Assembly: GCF_001307295.1 (NCBI RefSeq)
Contig: NZ_CP012700.1
Location: 4,095,001 to 4,159,000, forward strand
DNA from: Sphingopyxis macrogoltabida
GTDB lineage: Bacteria; Pseudomonadota; Alphaproteobacteria; Sphingomonadales; Sphingomonadaceae
Direction: 5' to 3'
DNA: 64,000 nt
Part shown: positions 35,277 to 43,909 of the stretch, piece by piece
Numbering within the stretch: position 1 is the stretch's first letter
How the letters are laid out: each line of letters starts with the position of its first letter
Position numbers and translations under genes: made by a program
The notes under the pieces: generated by a model
What the model was told of the DNA's origin: nothing
Database searches by the model: none
Seen by the model: the letters and a program-made list of their open reading frames with translations, nothing else

Positions 35277-35288
35277 GACACCGGTGTC
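35277..35288. promoter_or_regulatory. LacI-type operator, site A
   Basis: GACACCGGTGTC is a perfect 12-bp palindrome in the divergent gap between the hydratase-exuT-uxaC-uxuB unit and the lacI gene. It matches the related sites at 40871, 41008 and 43760. It lies 38 bp before the hydratase start, so it may govern that unit and lacI. Confidence 0.75.
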
Positions 35289-35417
35289 AAAAGCAAGCAA
35301 ATAGCCGTTGTTGCGGTTGATTTTGCCCAACCGAGCGCCCATCAGGGAAGGGACAGGCCAAAGTGGTGGGACACGGTGCGGCGCGCCGGGCAAGGCCTGT
35401 GGAGGAAAGCTGGAGTC

Positions 35418-36461
35418 ATGGTGGGACAAGCGGGCGGCAAACAACCGACGATCAATGATGTGGCGGCGCTCGCCGGAGTATCGAAAAAAACCGTCAGCCG
35501 CGTCATCAACCGGTCCGAATTCATCAGCGAAAAGACCCGCAAGGCCGTTCAGGGTGCGATCGAGACACTGGGGTTCGTCCCCAACCCGCAGGCGCGGGCG
35601 CTCGCCTTTCGCCGCAATTTCCTGATCGCGCTGCTCCACGACAACCCCAATGCGCAGACGGTGCTCAATTTCCAGCAGGGCGTGCTCGACGCGATCAAGG
35701 ACAGCGACCTCGCGCTGCTCGTCCGCCCGGTCGACCGGGGATCGGACCGGATGCTCGACGACGTCCGCACCTTCCTCGAAAAACAGCGCCCGATCGGCGC
35801 GATGCTGCTGCCGCCGATTTCGGAGAATGACGATCTTGCCTCGCTCTGCGCGACGCTCGGCGTACGCTATGTCCGCGTCGGCTCGGCGCCGCTCGACGAT
35901 CCGCAGCATTGCGTCTCGTCGAACGACCATGACGTCGTCAAGGAAGCGGTGCGGCGGCTCGTCGACCTTGGCCACCGTCGCATCGGCTTCGTGCGCGGGC
36001 CCGAGGGGTTCCGTTCGGCGGCCGAGCGCGAAAAGGGCTTCCGCGAGGCGCTCGCCGACGCCGGGCTGAGCCTTGCCGACGATCATTATGCGCCCGGCAA
36101 TTACCGCTATGCCGCCGGGGTCGAGGCCGGCGAAAAATTGCTGGCGCTCGCCGAACCGCCCACGGCGATCTTCTGTTCGAACGACGAAATGGCGGCCGGC
36201 GTAATGAGCGTTGCGCATGGCAAAGGGATCGCGGTGCCGGGCGCGCTGTCGATCATCGGCTTCGACGATTCGCCGACCGCGACGCATATCTGGCCGGCGC
36301 TGAGCACGGTGCGCTGGCCGATCCGCCAGATGGGGGTGCGCGCGGCGCAGCTCCTTGTCCCCGACTTCCTCGGCGCGGGCGCCAAGGCCATCGACCCCGA
36401 TCCTGCCGCGCTCACCTCGACCTTCGTCGAACGCCAGTCGGTCGCCCCGCCCGGGCGGTGA
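35418..36461 (+). CDS. LacI-family transcriptional regulator of the uronate locus
   Basis: A 347-residue LacI/GalR repressor. Residues 8-55 hold the helix-turn-helix TINDVAALAGVSKKTVSRVI plus the hinge region (NPQARALAFRR). The effector-binding domain has GFVRGPEGF, AIFCSNDEMAAGV and SIIGFDDSP. It likely binds the CCGG-centred palindromes before the three catabolic units and is released by a uronate intermediate such as KDG; that is inference from position and family. The ATG at 35418 follows GGAGGAAAG, with an open frame upstream to 35226 lacking support. It is divergent from the hydratase gene and convergent with the beta-helix gene. Confidence 0.9.
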   Translation: MVGQAGGKQPTINDVAALAGVSKKTVSRVINRSEFISEKTRKAVQGAIETLGFVPNPQARALAFRRNFLIALLHDNPNAQTVLNFQQGVLDAIKDSDLALLVRPVDRGSDRMLDDVRTFLEKQRPIGAMLLPPISENDDLASLCATLGVRYVRVGSAPLDDPQHCVSSNDHDVVKEAVRRLVDLGHRRIGFVRGPEGFRSAAEREKGFREALADAGLSLADDHYAPGNYRYAAGVEAGEKLLALAEPPTAIFCSNDEMAAGVMSVAHGKGIAVPGALSIIGFDDSPTATHIWPALSTVRWPIRQMGVRAAQLLVPDFLGAGAKAIDPDPAALTSTFVERQSVAPPGR

Positions 36462-36464
36462 GGA

Positions 36465-38147
36465 TCAGCGCCGCCGCCGCGCAAGCTGATAATCGTAGAG
36501 CGACGGCACCGCATCGACTGCCATGCCCTTCGCCTCGATATAGGGGGCGGGGTCGTAGCTGACCGTGATCCGGCGGTTCGCGTGCAGCCCGACGATCCGC
36601 TCGCCCGGCCCCTCGATCCCGCTGACGATCGCAACCTCGGCATCTGCCGGAACCGCGTCGGCGATCACCAGCCGCGCGTTCCACAGTGTGTTGTAGAGCC
36701 CGTGCCCCGGCTTCCAGTAAGGCGCGCCGCCGCCCATCCACAGCCGGTAACGCCACGCGCCCTTGTCCTGCTTCGGATCGATATGCAGCGTCACCTGGTC
36801 GAACAGATTCTGGTGGTTCGATCCGCTGTGCTGGTCGATCACGCCGTCCTGCGCGACGGTGGAGCGAAGGAAGACCGAGCGCGTCGAGCGCGTGTTGACG
36901 CTGAGCGGGTGGATCACCGGATTCTCGACCTTCAGGTCCCGGACCAGCACATTGTGCACCGCGCCGACATGGACCGAATAATGCGCGGCGCGATCGCCCG
37001 TCGTCGTCACATCGGCGATCGTCAGGCTGGCGGCATTGTCGGTCAATATGCCGCTGTCCGACCGGTCGATGACTAGGTTGCGAATCCAGCCGTCGAAGAC
37101 CCCGGTCATATAGATGCCGTTATAGCCTTGTTCGAGATGATGGCCGAACGCCGGCGCTGCGGGGAATTGCAGCCGCAAATTCTGGATGCCGACCTGTTCG
37201 AGATGCCGCCAGTTCGCGAGCACCGCGGGCTGGTCGGTGCGCACGTCGTGGAGCAGCGGATCGCCCAGCGTCACCGTCTTGCCGCGTACCGACGCGATGC
37301 GTGTCGCCTGCACGACGACCGGGCGGTCGGGCGACGACCAGTGATGCGATCCGATCGGCAGGTCGGTGTCGCCATAGAGCGACTTCAATATCGCGCTGTT
37401 GGGCCCGTCGACCGAAAACCATTGCAACTGAACGACGTCGCCGGCCTTGAGCTTCGTGGCGTCGTCGACGGTGAGCGTACGGCCAAACTGTTTTCCCGCG
37501 ACGCCGCGCGCCAGCACCGGGTCGCGCGCATCCTTGCTGCCATCGTAGGAGACGGCGCGCGTCTTTTCCGGCCCGACGGTGATCATCCCGCCGGCCCAGC
37601 TATATTCGGTGAACAGATAGTCGATGTTGTTCTCGGGCTCGACCTGATATTTCTTCTCGCGCACCAGATAAGCGCGCAGTTCGTCATAATCGTCGCTCTT
37701 GTCGATGAGCTTCAGTGGCCGCGGGAACCAGAGTTCGCTGCCGCCGGGGCCATCGCCGGCGCCGTCGAGGGCGATATCGCTGCGCGTGATGCGCAGCACT
37801 TCGGTGATCTGCGTTCGCCCCTTGGGGAAGCGTAGTGTGACCTTGCCCTTGACCGCATTGGCGGCGGCAAGCGCGCGCAGCACCGCCTTCGTATCGTCGA
37901 GCCCGTCGTCGGGCATCGCGCCATGGTCGGTAACCTCGATGACCGTTCCCGCATCGGCGGGGAGCGGCGCGAGGCCGAAACCATAGCCGGCGTAGGAGAA
38001 ATCGGGGAGCGGATTGGCCGTCACCGTCGCGGGGTCGGAGAGGATTTTGGGCAGTTTTGCCGGTTCGGCCTGCACCGGCGCGCTCAGCATCGCCACCAGC
38101 GCTGCGCCGAAAGCAAAACGCGCCTGCCAATTACGCTGTATCTTCAC
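36465..38147 (-). CDS. Secreted right-handed beta-helix protein, probable polyuronate lyase
   Basis: The 560-residue protein starts at a GTG at 38147 behind GGAGATTTGG and carries a clear signal peptide (residues 1-26, cut after PVQA). Residues 50-130 match the opening of a pectate-lyase/GH28-type beta-helix (VIEVTDHGAMPDDGLDDTKA and GKVTLRFPKG). Repeated coils with Asn/Asp ladders (RNLVIDRSDSGILTDNA) follow, then a C-terminal module with GAWRYRLWMGGGAPYW like DUF4955-bearing proteins. Catalytic residues cannot be fixed by eye. It sits after the TonB receptor gene on the same strand; in a locus that processes glucuronate and unsaturated uronates it is the best candidate to cut the polymer. 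Confidence 0.75.
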   Translation of the reverse strand: MKIQRNWQARFAFGAALVAMLSAPVQAEPAKLPKILSDPATVTANPLPDFSYAGYGFGLAPLPADAGTVIEVTDHGAMPDDGLDDTKAVLRALAAANAVKGKVTLRFPKGRTQITEVLRITRSDIALDGAGDGPGGSELWFPRPLKLIDKSDDYDELRAYLVREKKYQVEPENNIDYLFTEYSWAGGMITVGPEKTRAVSYDGSKDARDPVLARGVAGKQFGRTLTVDDATKLKAGDVVQLQWFSVDGPNSAILKSLYGDTDLPIGSHHWSSPDRPVVVQATRIASVRGKTVTLGDPLLHDVRTDQPAVLANWRHLEQVGIQNLRLQFPAAPAFGHHLEQGYNGIYMTGVFDGWIRNLVIDRSDSGILTDNAASLTIADVTTTGDRAAHYSVHVGAVHNVLVRDLKVENPVIHPLSVNTRSTRSVFLRSTVAQDGVIDQHSGSNHQNLFDQVTLHIDPKQDKGAWRYRLWMGGGAPYWKPGHGLYNTLWNARLVIADAVPADAEVAIVSGIEGPGERIVGLHANRRITVSYDPAPYIEAKGMAVDAVPSLYDYQLARRRR

Positions 38148-38172
38148 TATCCAAATCTCCTGACGATCCGGT

Positions 38173-38206
38173 TCCGGTGGCGGCGTGGACGGCGGCCACC
38201 ACCGGA
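38173..38206 (-). promoter_or_regulatory. Hairpin between TonB receptor and beta-helix genes
   Basis: TCCGGTGG at 38173-38180 pairs with CCACCGGA at 38199-38206, with no T-run. It fills most of the 67-bp gap. It may stabilise or attenuate the mRNA so that the receptor and the enzyme are made in different amounts. Confidence 0.45.
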
Positions 38207-38214
38207 GTGGGGGA

Positions 38215-40827
38215 TCAGAATTTCGCCCGCACGCCGACCGAGAAGCGCCGCTCCGACAGGGCATAGCTATTGAGCGCGGTCGGGTTGAAATTGCTATATT
38301 CGCTCGTCGCCGATTTTTTCGGCATCAGGTTTTGCGCCTGCAGCGACAGGGCGAAATTCTCGGTCAGGTCGAAGCCGAGCTGCGCGTCGAGTTGCGAGCG
38401 CGCGCCGATGAAGCTCGGCCGGCCTTCGGAAAATTCGAACACCGCCTCGTCGCGGTAATTATAGGCGATGCGCGCCGAGAAAGGACCTTTTTCATAGAGG
38501 CCGACGAGGTTGTAGCTGTTCTTCGACACCGCAACGAGCGGGAAGCCGGCATTATCCTCCGAATCCGAATAGGTGTAATTGGCGATGATGCCGAGGCCGT
38601 CGAACGGTGCGGGCAGGAAGTCGGCGAACTGCTGGATGCCGATCTCGAAGCCCTTGATCCGGGCGCTGGCGAGATTTTCGGGTCGCGAGAAGGTAAGCTC
38701 GCGCCCTTGGTCGTCGAGGTCGAGATCGACGCCGGTGGTCACGAAGCTGGCGATGAAATCCTGCACATCCTTGTAGAAGACCGCGCCCGAGATCAGCGAG
38801 CTCTTGCCCGTATAATATTCGAAGCTGACATCGGCCTGCGTCGAGATCGGCGGCTTGAGGTTCACATTGCCGCCGGTGACCGACAGGTTCGTCGCGTTGA
38901 AAAAGGTCGACGGCGCAAGGTCGGCGATCGACGCGCGCTGCATCGTCTGCGATCCCGAGACGCGGATCAGGAAATTGTCGGTGACGTTGAAGGCGATGTT
39001 CGCGCTGGGCAGGACGTTCGTATAGCGGTTCTTGTCGTTGCGCAGCGTGCTGACCGTGCCGACGTTGACGTAGCTATCGACCGACAGCCGGGTGCTGGCG
39101 ATACGCACCCCGGCATTCGCCTTGTACGGCATGCCGAGGATCTCGCCCTCGCCCGATACCATCAGATAGGCGGCAAGCGTGCGTTCGCTGAAGTCATAAT
39201 CGCGCTGGAGGTTGGGCAGCAGCGTCGACTGGCCGTTCGCGTCGGGATTGGGTTCGGCCGCCTGCGCGCGAGTGAAGACATAGTCGAAGGTCGGCGCGGT
39301 GCTGAGAAAGCCGCGCGGGAAGCTTCCGGCGATGTCGGGCAGGAAATTCTTCGCGTCGATCAGCTTCAGATAGGGTTCGATTTCGGCGCGGGTCGGGGTC
39401 ACCTGGCTGCGATAGGCGTTCGACCGCGCGTGCAGGTCGGTATAGCGCACCCCGGCGGCGATGGTGACCCCGCCGGCGGTTTCGTAGCTGACGTCTAGCT
39501 TGCCGGTCCATTCCTCGAGCAGCCCGATCAACCGGTTGCTGCGCACGCCGTTGTTCGCGGGATTGTACGACGCATAATCGGCGGGGTCGAAAGTGCCGCC
39601 GAGCGTCAACGACGGGATGGTGTCGTCGCGGAAATCGAAGGCGCCGGGGACGGGCGCGGCCGCCTGCAGCGTGATGATCTGGATTGTCTGGTCGATCGTG
39701 CCCTTGCTGTAATAGCCGTCGGCCTCGATCGTCAGCCCGCCGCTCTCATATTTGCCGTTGAGCCCGTAGAGGAAGCTTTCGGTCGGCTCGTTGCGGATCT
39801 GCCCCGCGGTGGTGACGGTGCCGTTGGCGCTGCCCGCGACGACCATGCCGTCCTCTACCACCGCACCGGTCACCGGATTGGCGCCGGTCGGCAGGCGGAA
39901 TGCGAAAAAGTCCTGTCGGCGCCCGGTCTTGAGCTTCGAATAGAGCGCGTCGGCGGTGACGGTGAATTCGGGCGTCACCTCGAACTGGATCGCGCCATTG
40001 AGGCCGAGCCGCGAGCGGTCGACCGTGAACTGTTCATATTGCAGCAGCGCCGGGGTCGGCTGGGCGGTCGTAACGCCGTTCGCGGTATAGTTGCGATTGA
40101 GAAAATTGTTGCGCTCGAACGCCTGCGTCGTCGAGGTGCGCTTCTGATATTCGCCCGCGATCATGATGCCGATGCGGTCGTCGGCAAACTTCGTCGTTGC
40201 AAAGCCGGTGATCGCGGGTTCGAACTTGTCGCTGTTCTCCGAATAGACGCCCTGCACCCGCAGCGAGGCGGTCGGCTCCTTGAACGAGAGCGGTTTCGGG
40301 GTGACGAGGTTGACCGTGCCGCCTAGTCCGCCCTCGGCCTGGCTGGCGAGCGGCGACTTGCGCACCTCAAGGCGGCCGAACAGGCTCGATGGTACCGAAT
40401 CGAGCCCCGACGAGCGGCCGAGCTGGTCGTTCTCGGGTGGCGACAGCCGCGCCGACCAGCCGAGCAGGGTGCGCCCGTCGACCTCGACGCGGACCTGCTG
40501 CAACCCGCGCACCGACACCGACTGGCCCTCACCGAAAACGCGGGTGATCTGGACGCCGGTAACGCGCTGCAGCGCCTCGGCGACATTGGCGTCGGGAAGT
40601 TTGCCGACATCCTCGGCGGTGATGACGTCCATCACCTGCCCTGCCTCGCGCTTGATATCGGCCGCCCGCTCGAGCGACGCGCGAATGCCGGTCACGATGA
40701 TTTCGCCTTCGGGCGTGTCCGCGCCCGCTTCCTGCGCATAGGCAGGTGCCGCCATCAGCACCGCGAGCGACACGCCGCTCGCAAGTTTCACCGTCAAGGC
40801 GCCGCCCCGCTTCATCCGAATAGCCAT
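38215..40827 (-). CDS. TonB-dependent receptor
   Basis: An 870-residue outer-membrane receptor with a signal peptide (cut near AYAQ), an N-terminal plug with EIIVTGIRASLERA and KLPDANVAEALQRVTGVQI, the GLGGTVNLVTPKP motif, and a 22-strand barrel ending in RAKF, with the final Phe usual for outer-membrane insertion. It is the TonB-Xanth-Caul type used for carbohydrate uptake. Its place in the locus indicates import of oligo-uronides. The start at 40827 follows AAAGGGAGGGCC. Operator sites lie 44 and 181 bp upstream. The beta-helix protein follows on the same strand. Confidence 0.93.
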   Translation of the reverse strand: MAIRMKRGGALTVKLASGVSLAVLMAAPAYAQEAGADTPEGEIIVTGIRASLERAADIKREAGQVMDVITAEDVGKLPDANVAEALQRVTGVQITRVFGEGQSVSVRGLQQVRVEVDGRTLLGWSARLSPPENDQLGRSSGLDSVPSSLFGRLEVRKSPLASQAEGGLGGTVNLVTPKPLSFKEPTASLRVQGVYSENSDKFEPAITGFATTKFADDRIGIMIAGEYQKRTSTTQAFERNNFLNRNYTANGVTTAQPTPALLQYEQFTVDRSRLGLNGAIQFEVTPEFTVTADALYSKLKTGRRQDFFAFRLPTGANPVTGAVVEDGMVVAGSANGTVTTAGQIRNEPTESFLYGLNGKYESGGLTIEADGYYSKGTIDQTIQIITLQAAAPVPGAFDFRDDTIPSLTLGGTFDPADYASYNPANNGVRSNRLIGLLEEWTGKLDVSYETAGGVTIAAGVRYTDLHARSNAYRSQVTPTRAEIEPYLKLIDAKNFLPDIAGSFPRGFLSTAPTFDYVFTRAQAAEPNPDANGQSTLLPNLQRDYDFSERTLAAYLMVSGEGEILGMPYKANAGVRIASTRLSVDSYVNVGTVSTLRNDKNRYTNVLPSANIAFNVTDNFLIRVSGSQTMQRASIADLAPSTFFNATNLSVTGGNVNLKPPISTQADVSFEYYTGKSSLISGAVFYKDVQDFIASFVTTGVDLDLDDQGRELTFSRPENLASARIKGFEIGIQQFADFLPAPFDGLGIIANYTYSDSEDNAGFPLVAVSKNSYNLVGLYEKGPFSARIAYNYRDEAVFEFSEGRPSFIGARSQLDAQLGFDLTENFALSLQAQNLMPKKSATSEYSNFNPTALNSYALSERRFSVGVRAKF

Positions 40828-40870
40828 ATGGCCCTCCCTTTCGCAGCGCATCTCCGCCAAAGCAAGAAAT

Positions 40871-40882
40871 GACACCGGTTAC
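40871..40882. promoter_or_regulatory. LacI-type operator, site B
   Basis: GACACCGGTTAC is the reverse complement of sites C and D and lies 44 bp before the TonB receptor start. A GCAAGA/TCTTGC pair flanks it at 40862-40867 and 40883-40888. Confidence 0.72.
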
Positions 40883-41007
40883 TCTTGCAGGCAAAAAAAC
40901 GGATCGACGCGCTTTTGCCATCCTTTTCCGAGAGCAAGCGGGAGGCCGCCGTTTTCGGCGGGCCGGACGCCCTCTCCCCATCGATATCGTTTCGTTGACC
41001 GATTCAG

Positions 41008-41032
41008 GTAACCGGTGTCAGTAACTGGTGAC
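41008..41032. promoter_or_regulatory. LacI-type operator, site C, plus a degenerate tandem copy
   Basis: GTAACCGGTGTC at 41008-41019 is followed one base later by GTAACTGGTGAC (41021-41032), a copy with two changes. Both lie in the 273-bp gap upstream of the TonB receptor. They could form a second operator for looping or cooperative binding. I see nothing else in the rest of the gap. Confidence 0.65.
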
Positions 41033-41100
41033 CTATCGGATGATCTATGTCAAGCGAGATTGTCGTACAACTTTGATCGCGCGGGCCGGCGCCGGTGCGA

Positions 41101-42111
41101 TCAGCGCCGGACGTCGAGCCCGCCGGCGTGGAACGCCGCAATATCGGCGGCGCCGAAGCGGCTGGCATCGCCGGGCAGCGAATGTTTGAGGCAGGTCAGC
41201 GCAAGGCCGGTTTCGGCCATCGCGCGCGCATCGCCGCCCGCGCGCCAAGCGTGGAGCACCCCGGCGGCGAAGGCGTCGCCGGCGCCGATGCGATCAACGA
41301 TACCGGTCACGTCGACCTCGCCGGTCTGGTGGGCGCTGTCCCGGCGGTCGACGCGCGCCGCGACGCGGTGATGGTCGGCGGTAAGGACATGCCGCGCGGT
41401 CGAGGCGATGATCCGCAGGTCGGGGAACGCAGCAAAGCCCGCCTCCGCCGCCTCGCGCCGCCGGTCTTCGCCCTCGCCGCCGAAATCCTTGCCAAGGACG
41501 AGCGACAGGTCGCGGTGGTTGCCGAAGAGAATTTCGGCGAGGCCGATCAGTTCGCCGAGGATCGCGCGCGGATCGCTGTCCCACGCCTGCCACAGCATCG
41601 CGCGGTAATTGCCGTCGAAGCTGACCGGCACGCTGAGCCGCTTTGCCGCGCGCGCCGCCGCCAGCGCCGCTTCGGCCGGGCGCGGCCCGAGCGCGGGGGT
41701 GATCCCCGACAGGTGCAGCAGTCCCGCTCCGGCGAGCAGCGCGTCCCAGTCATAATCCTCCGCACCGCGCGCGGCGAAGCTCGATCCGGCGCGGTCGTAG
41801 ACGATCTCGGAGGCGCGCAGCCCGGCGCCGACGCTGAGGAAATAGAGCCCCATGCGCCCCGCGCCGGTCGCGACGGCGCCGCAATCGACGCCTGCGCCGC
41901 GCGCCGCCGCCACCGCCCCGCGCCCGAGTGCATTGCCGGGAACCGCACTCACCATCGCACAGTCGTGGCCGAGATGGGCGAGCCCGATCGCGACATTCGC
42001 CTCGGCCCCACCGACATGGAGCGCCAGCGCCGGCGACTGCATCAGCAGCTCGTTGCCCGGTGCGGTGAGGCGGATCAGCAGTTCGCCGAAGAAGACGAGA
42101 CGGTCCGGCAT
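41101..42111 (-). CDS. kdgK: 2-dehydro-3-deoxygluconokinase
   Basis: A 336-residue PfkB-family sugar kinase with the substrate-side LVFFGELLIRL start, LLHLSGITPALG, and the C-terminal signature DRIGAGDAFAAGVL with the catalytic Asp. With KduI and KduD upstream on the same strand, it should phosphorylate 2-keto-3-deoxygluconate to KDPG with ATP. It starts at 42111, 9 bp after the kduD stop, and ends the kduI-kduD-kdgK unit. The next enzyme, KDPG aldolase, is not in the window. Confidence 0.88.
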   Translation of the reverse strand: MPDRLVFFGELLIRLTAPGNELLMQSPALALHVGGAEANVAIGLAHLGHDCAMVSAVPGNALGRGAVAAARGAGVDCGAVATGAGRMGLYFLSVGAGLRASEIVYDRAGSSFAARGAEDYDWDALLAGAGLLHLSGITPALGPRPAEAALAAARAAKRLSVPVSFDGNYRAMLWQAWDSDPRAILGELIGLAEILFGNHRDLSLVLGKDFGGEGEDRRREAAEAGFAAFPDLRIIASTARHVLTADHHRVAARVDRRDSAHQTGEVDVTGIVDRIGAGDAFAAGVLHAWRAGGDARAMAETGLALTCLKHSLPGDASRFGAADIAAFHAGGLDVRR

Positions 42112-42120
42112 GGCGCGATG

Positions 42121-42876
42121 CTAGCGTGCGAGCCAGCCGCCGTCGACGGCGAGGATATGGCCCTGCACATAGTCCGAGGCCGACGACGCGAGGAACACGG
42201 CAGCGCCGCCGATATCCTCGGGGCCGCCCCAGCGGCCGGCGGGGATGCGCTCGACGATCTGGCGATTGCGCGTTTCGTCGCCCTGCAACGCCGCGGTGTT
42301 GTTCGTCGCGATATAGCCGGGGGCGATCGCGTTGACGTTGACGCCCTTCGCCGCCCATTCGTTCGCGAGCAGCTTGGTCAGCCCGCCGACCCCCGATTTC
42401 GACGCGGTGTAGCTCGGCACGCGGATGCCGCCCTGAAAGGTCAGCATCGAGGCGATGTTGATGATCTTGCCGCTGCCGCGCGCGATCATGTGGCGCCCGA
42501 CGCTCTGGCAGAGGAAAAAGAGCGTCTTGAGATTGGTGTCCATCACTGCGTCCCAGTCGGCTTCGGTAAAGTCGACCGCATCGGCGCGGCGGATGATCCC
42601 GGCATTGTTGACGAGAATGTCGATCCGCCCGAATTCGGCGAGCACCGCATCGACGAGCGGCTGCACTGCGCCGACGCCCGACAGGTCGGCGGCGAAGTTG
42701 TCGCCGCGACGGCCGAGCGCGCGCACCTTGCCAACGGTCTCGTCGGCAGGCGAGCGGCCAGCGGCGGCGATGTCGGCGCCCGCTTCGGCAAGCGCGAGCG
42801 CAATGCCTTGCCCGATACCGGTATTGGCGCCGGTGACCAGCGCGACCTTGCCCGAAAGATCGAAGAGGCCGGGCAT
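42121..42876 (-). CDS. kduD: 2-deoxy-D-gluconate 3-dehydrogenase (KduD)
   Basis: A 251-residue SDR with TGANTGIG at 15-22, NNAGIIRRAD, Ser in NIASMLTFQGG, and YTASKSG with the catalytic Tyr-x3-Lys. It reads like KduD throughout (GLFDLSGKVALVTG and PAGRWGGPEDI). It reduces 3-deoxy-D-glycero-2,5-hexodiulosonate made by KduI to 2-keto-3-deoxygluconate. The ATG at 42876 shares one base with the kduI stop (TGATG). A GTG just before it is an alternative start. It is followed 9 bp later by kdgK. Confidence 0.92.
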   Translation of the reverse strand: MPGLFDLSGKVALVTGANTGIGQGIALALAEAGADIAAAGRSPADETVGKVRALGRRGDNFAADLSGVGAVQPLVDAVLAEFGRIDILVNNAGIIRRADAVDFTEADWDAVMDTNLKTLFFLCQSVGRHMIARGSGKIINIASMLTFQGGIRVPSYTASKSGVGGLTKLLANEWAAKGVNVNAIAPGYIATNNTAALQGDETRNRQIVERIPAGRWGGPEDIGGAAVFLASSASDYVQGHILAVDGGWLAR

Positions 42877-43712
42877 CACTTGAGCTGGCAGATGTCGAGG
42901 ACGTTCATGTCGGTATAGTCGAGATTCTCGCCGCCCATCGCCCAGATGAAAGCATATTTCTTCGTCCCCGACCCCATGTGGATCGACCAGGGTGGGCTGA
43001 TCACCGCTTCCTCGTTTGCGATCACGATGTGCCGCATGCTGTCGGGCTCGCCCATATAATGGAAGATGCGGTCATTCTCTTCGGGCAGGTCGAAATAGAG
43101 ATAGATTTCGCTGCGCCGGTCGTGGAGGTGCGGCGGCATCGTGTTCCACACGCTGCCCTCCTCGAGCACGGTGAGCCCGAGCAGCAATTGCGCGCTTTCG
43201 CATACGCCGGGGATCACGAGCTGATAGATCGTCCGCTGGTTCGAATTGGCAAGGTCGCCGCGGGCGAGCGGGTTCGCCTGATCGAGCGTGATGTGCCGGA
43301 TCGGGCAGACCTTGTGCGCCGGGAGCGACGCCAGATAGAAGCGCGCGCCGTCGCCTTCGAAGACCACCTCCTTTGATCCCATCGGGATATAGAGGCATTC
43401 CTTGTTCTTCATCGCAAAGCGCTGGCCATCGACGCTGATCGTGCCGTCGGTGCCGATATTGACCGCCGCCATCTCGCGCCGTTCGAGGAAGGGATGCCCC
43501 GCGGCCGAGGCCGGCTCGCTCTGGTCGGGAAGCCGCAGCGCGCCGCCCTTCGGCACCGCACCGCCGATGACGAAGCGCTCATTGTGCGAATAGTTGAGGT
43601 TGATCCTGCCGTCGGCGAACATGCCGGGGACAAGATAGCGATCGCGCAGCGCGTCATTGTCCACGCATTCCATCATGTCGGGGTGGGTCGCGTGGTAGGT
43701 TTTGGCAAACAT
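42876..43712 (-). CDS. kduI: 5-dehydro-4-deoxy-D-glucuronate isomerase
   Basis: A 278-residue cupin isomerase that converts 5-keto-4-deoxyuronate, released when unsaturated uronates open, to 3-deoxy-hexodiulosonate. The metal-binding motif is in [18 protein letters not shown] (His-x-His with a Glu five residues on), and a further His is in PPWSIHMG. The family opening [14 protein letters not shown] is present. It leads the kduI-kduD-kdgK unit; a LacI-type operator lies 48 bp upstream (43760). Its presence shows that the locus expects lyase products (4,5-unsaturated uronates). Confidence 0.95.
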   Translation of the reverse strand: MFAKTYHATHPDMMECVDNDALRDRYLVPGMFADGRINLNYSHNERFVIGGAVPKGGALRLPDQSEPASAAGHPFLERREMAAVNIGTDGTISVDGQRFAMKNKECLYIPMGSKEVVFEGDGARFYLASLPAHKVCPIRHITLDQANPLARGDLANSNQRTIYQLVIPGVCESAQLLLGLTVLEEGSVWNTMPPHLHDRRSEIYLYFDLPEENDRIFHYMGEPDSMRHIVIANEEAVISPPWSIHMGSGTKKYAFIWAMGGENLDYTDMNVLDICQLK

Positions 43713-43759
43713 GATGATCCTCGTCCCGGCTTCGTCGTGTCCATCTGCTAAACCCGACG

Positions 43760-43771
43760 GTAACCGGTGTC
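43760..43771. promoter_or_regulatory. LacI-type operator, site D
   Basis: GTAACCGGTGTC is identical to site C. It lies 48 bp before the kduI start, in the same relative place as sites A and B for their units, in the gap between kduI and the divergent efflux operon. Confidence 0.72.
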
Positions 43772-43800
43772 AATGCGAGTGCGGCGATGCACGGGTAAAA

Positions 43801-43838
43801 TTGTCGCACTTTGTCGCAAAGCCCTGAAAGCGCTTGCA
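43801..43838. promoter_or_regulatory. Direct repeat and palindrome before the RND efflux operon
   Basis: TTGTCGCA occurs twice at 43801-43808 and 43811-43818, exactly one helical turn apart. It is followed by TGAAAGCGCTTGCA (43825-43838), a LacI-type palindrome centred on CG. They lie 72 to 109 bp before the adaptor gene and could bind two regulators. No regulator gene is adjacent. Confidence 0.45.
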
Positions 43839-43909
43839 TGGCGCCTTCCAAATGGTGGAATAGGCATCATTCCTCCCCCGCCGTCGGCGGACCGACACGA
43901 GATAATATT

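Noticed and set aside
43825..43838. CcpA-type cre site before the efflux operon
   Set aside because: The palindrome resembles cre, but CcpA is a Firmicutes regulator; at most another LacI-family protein may bind it.
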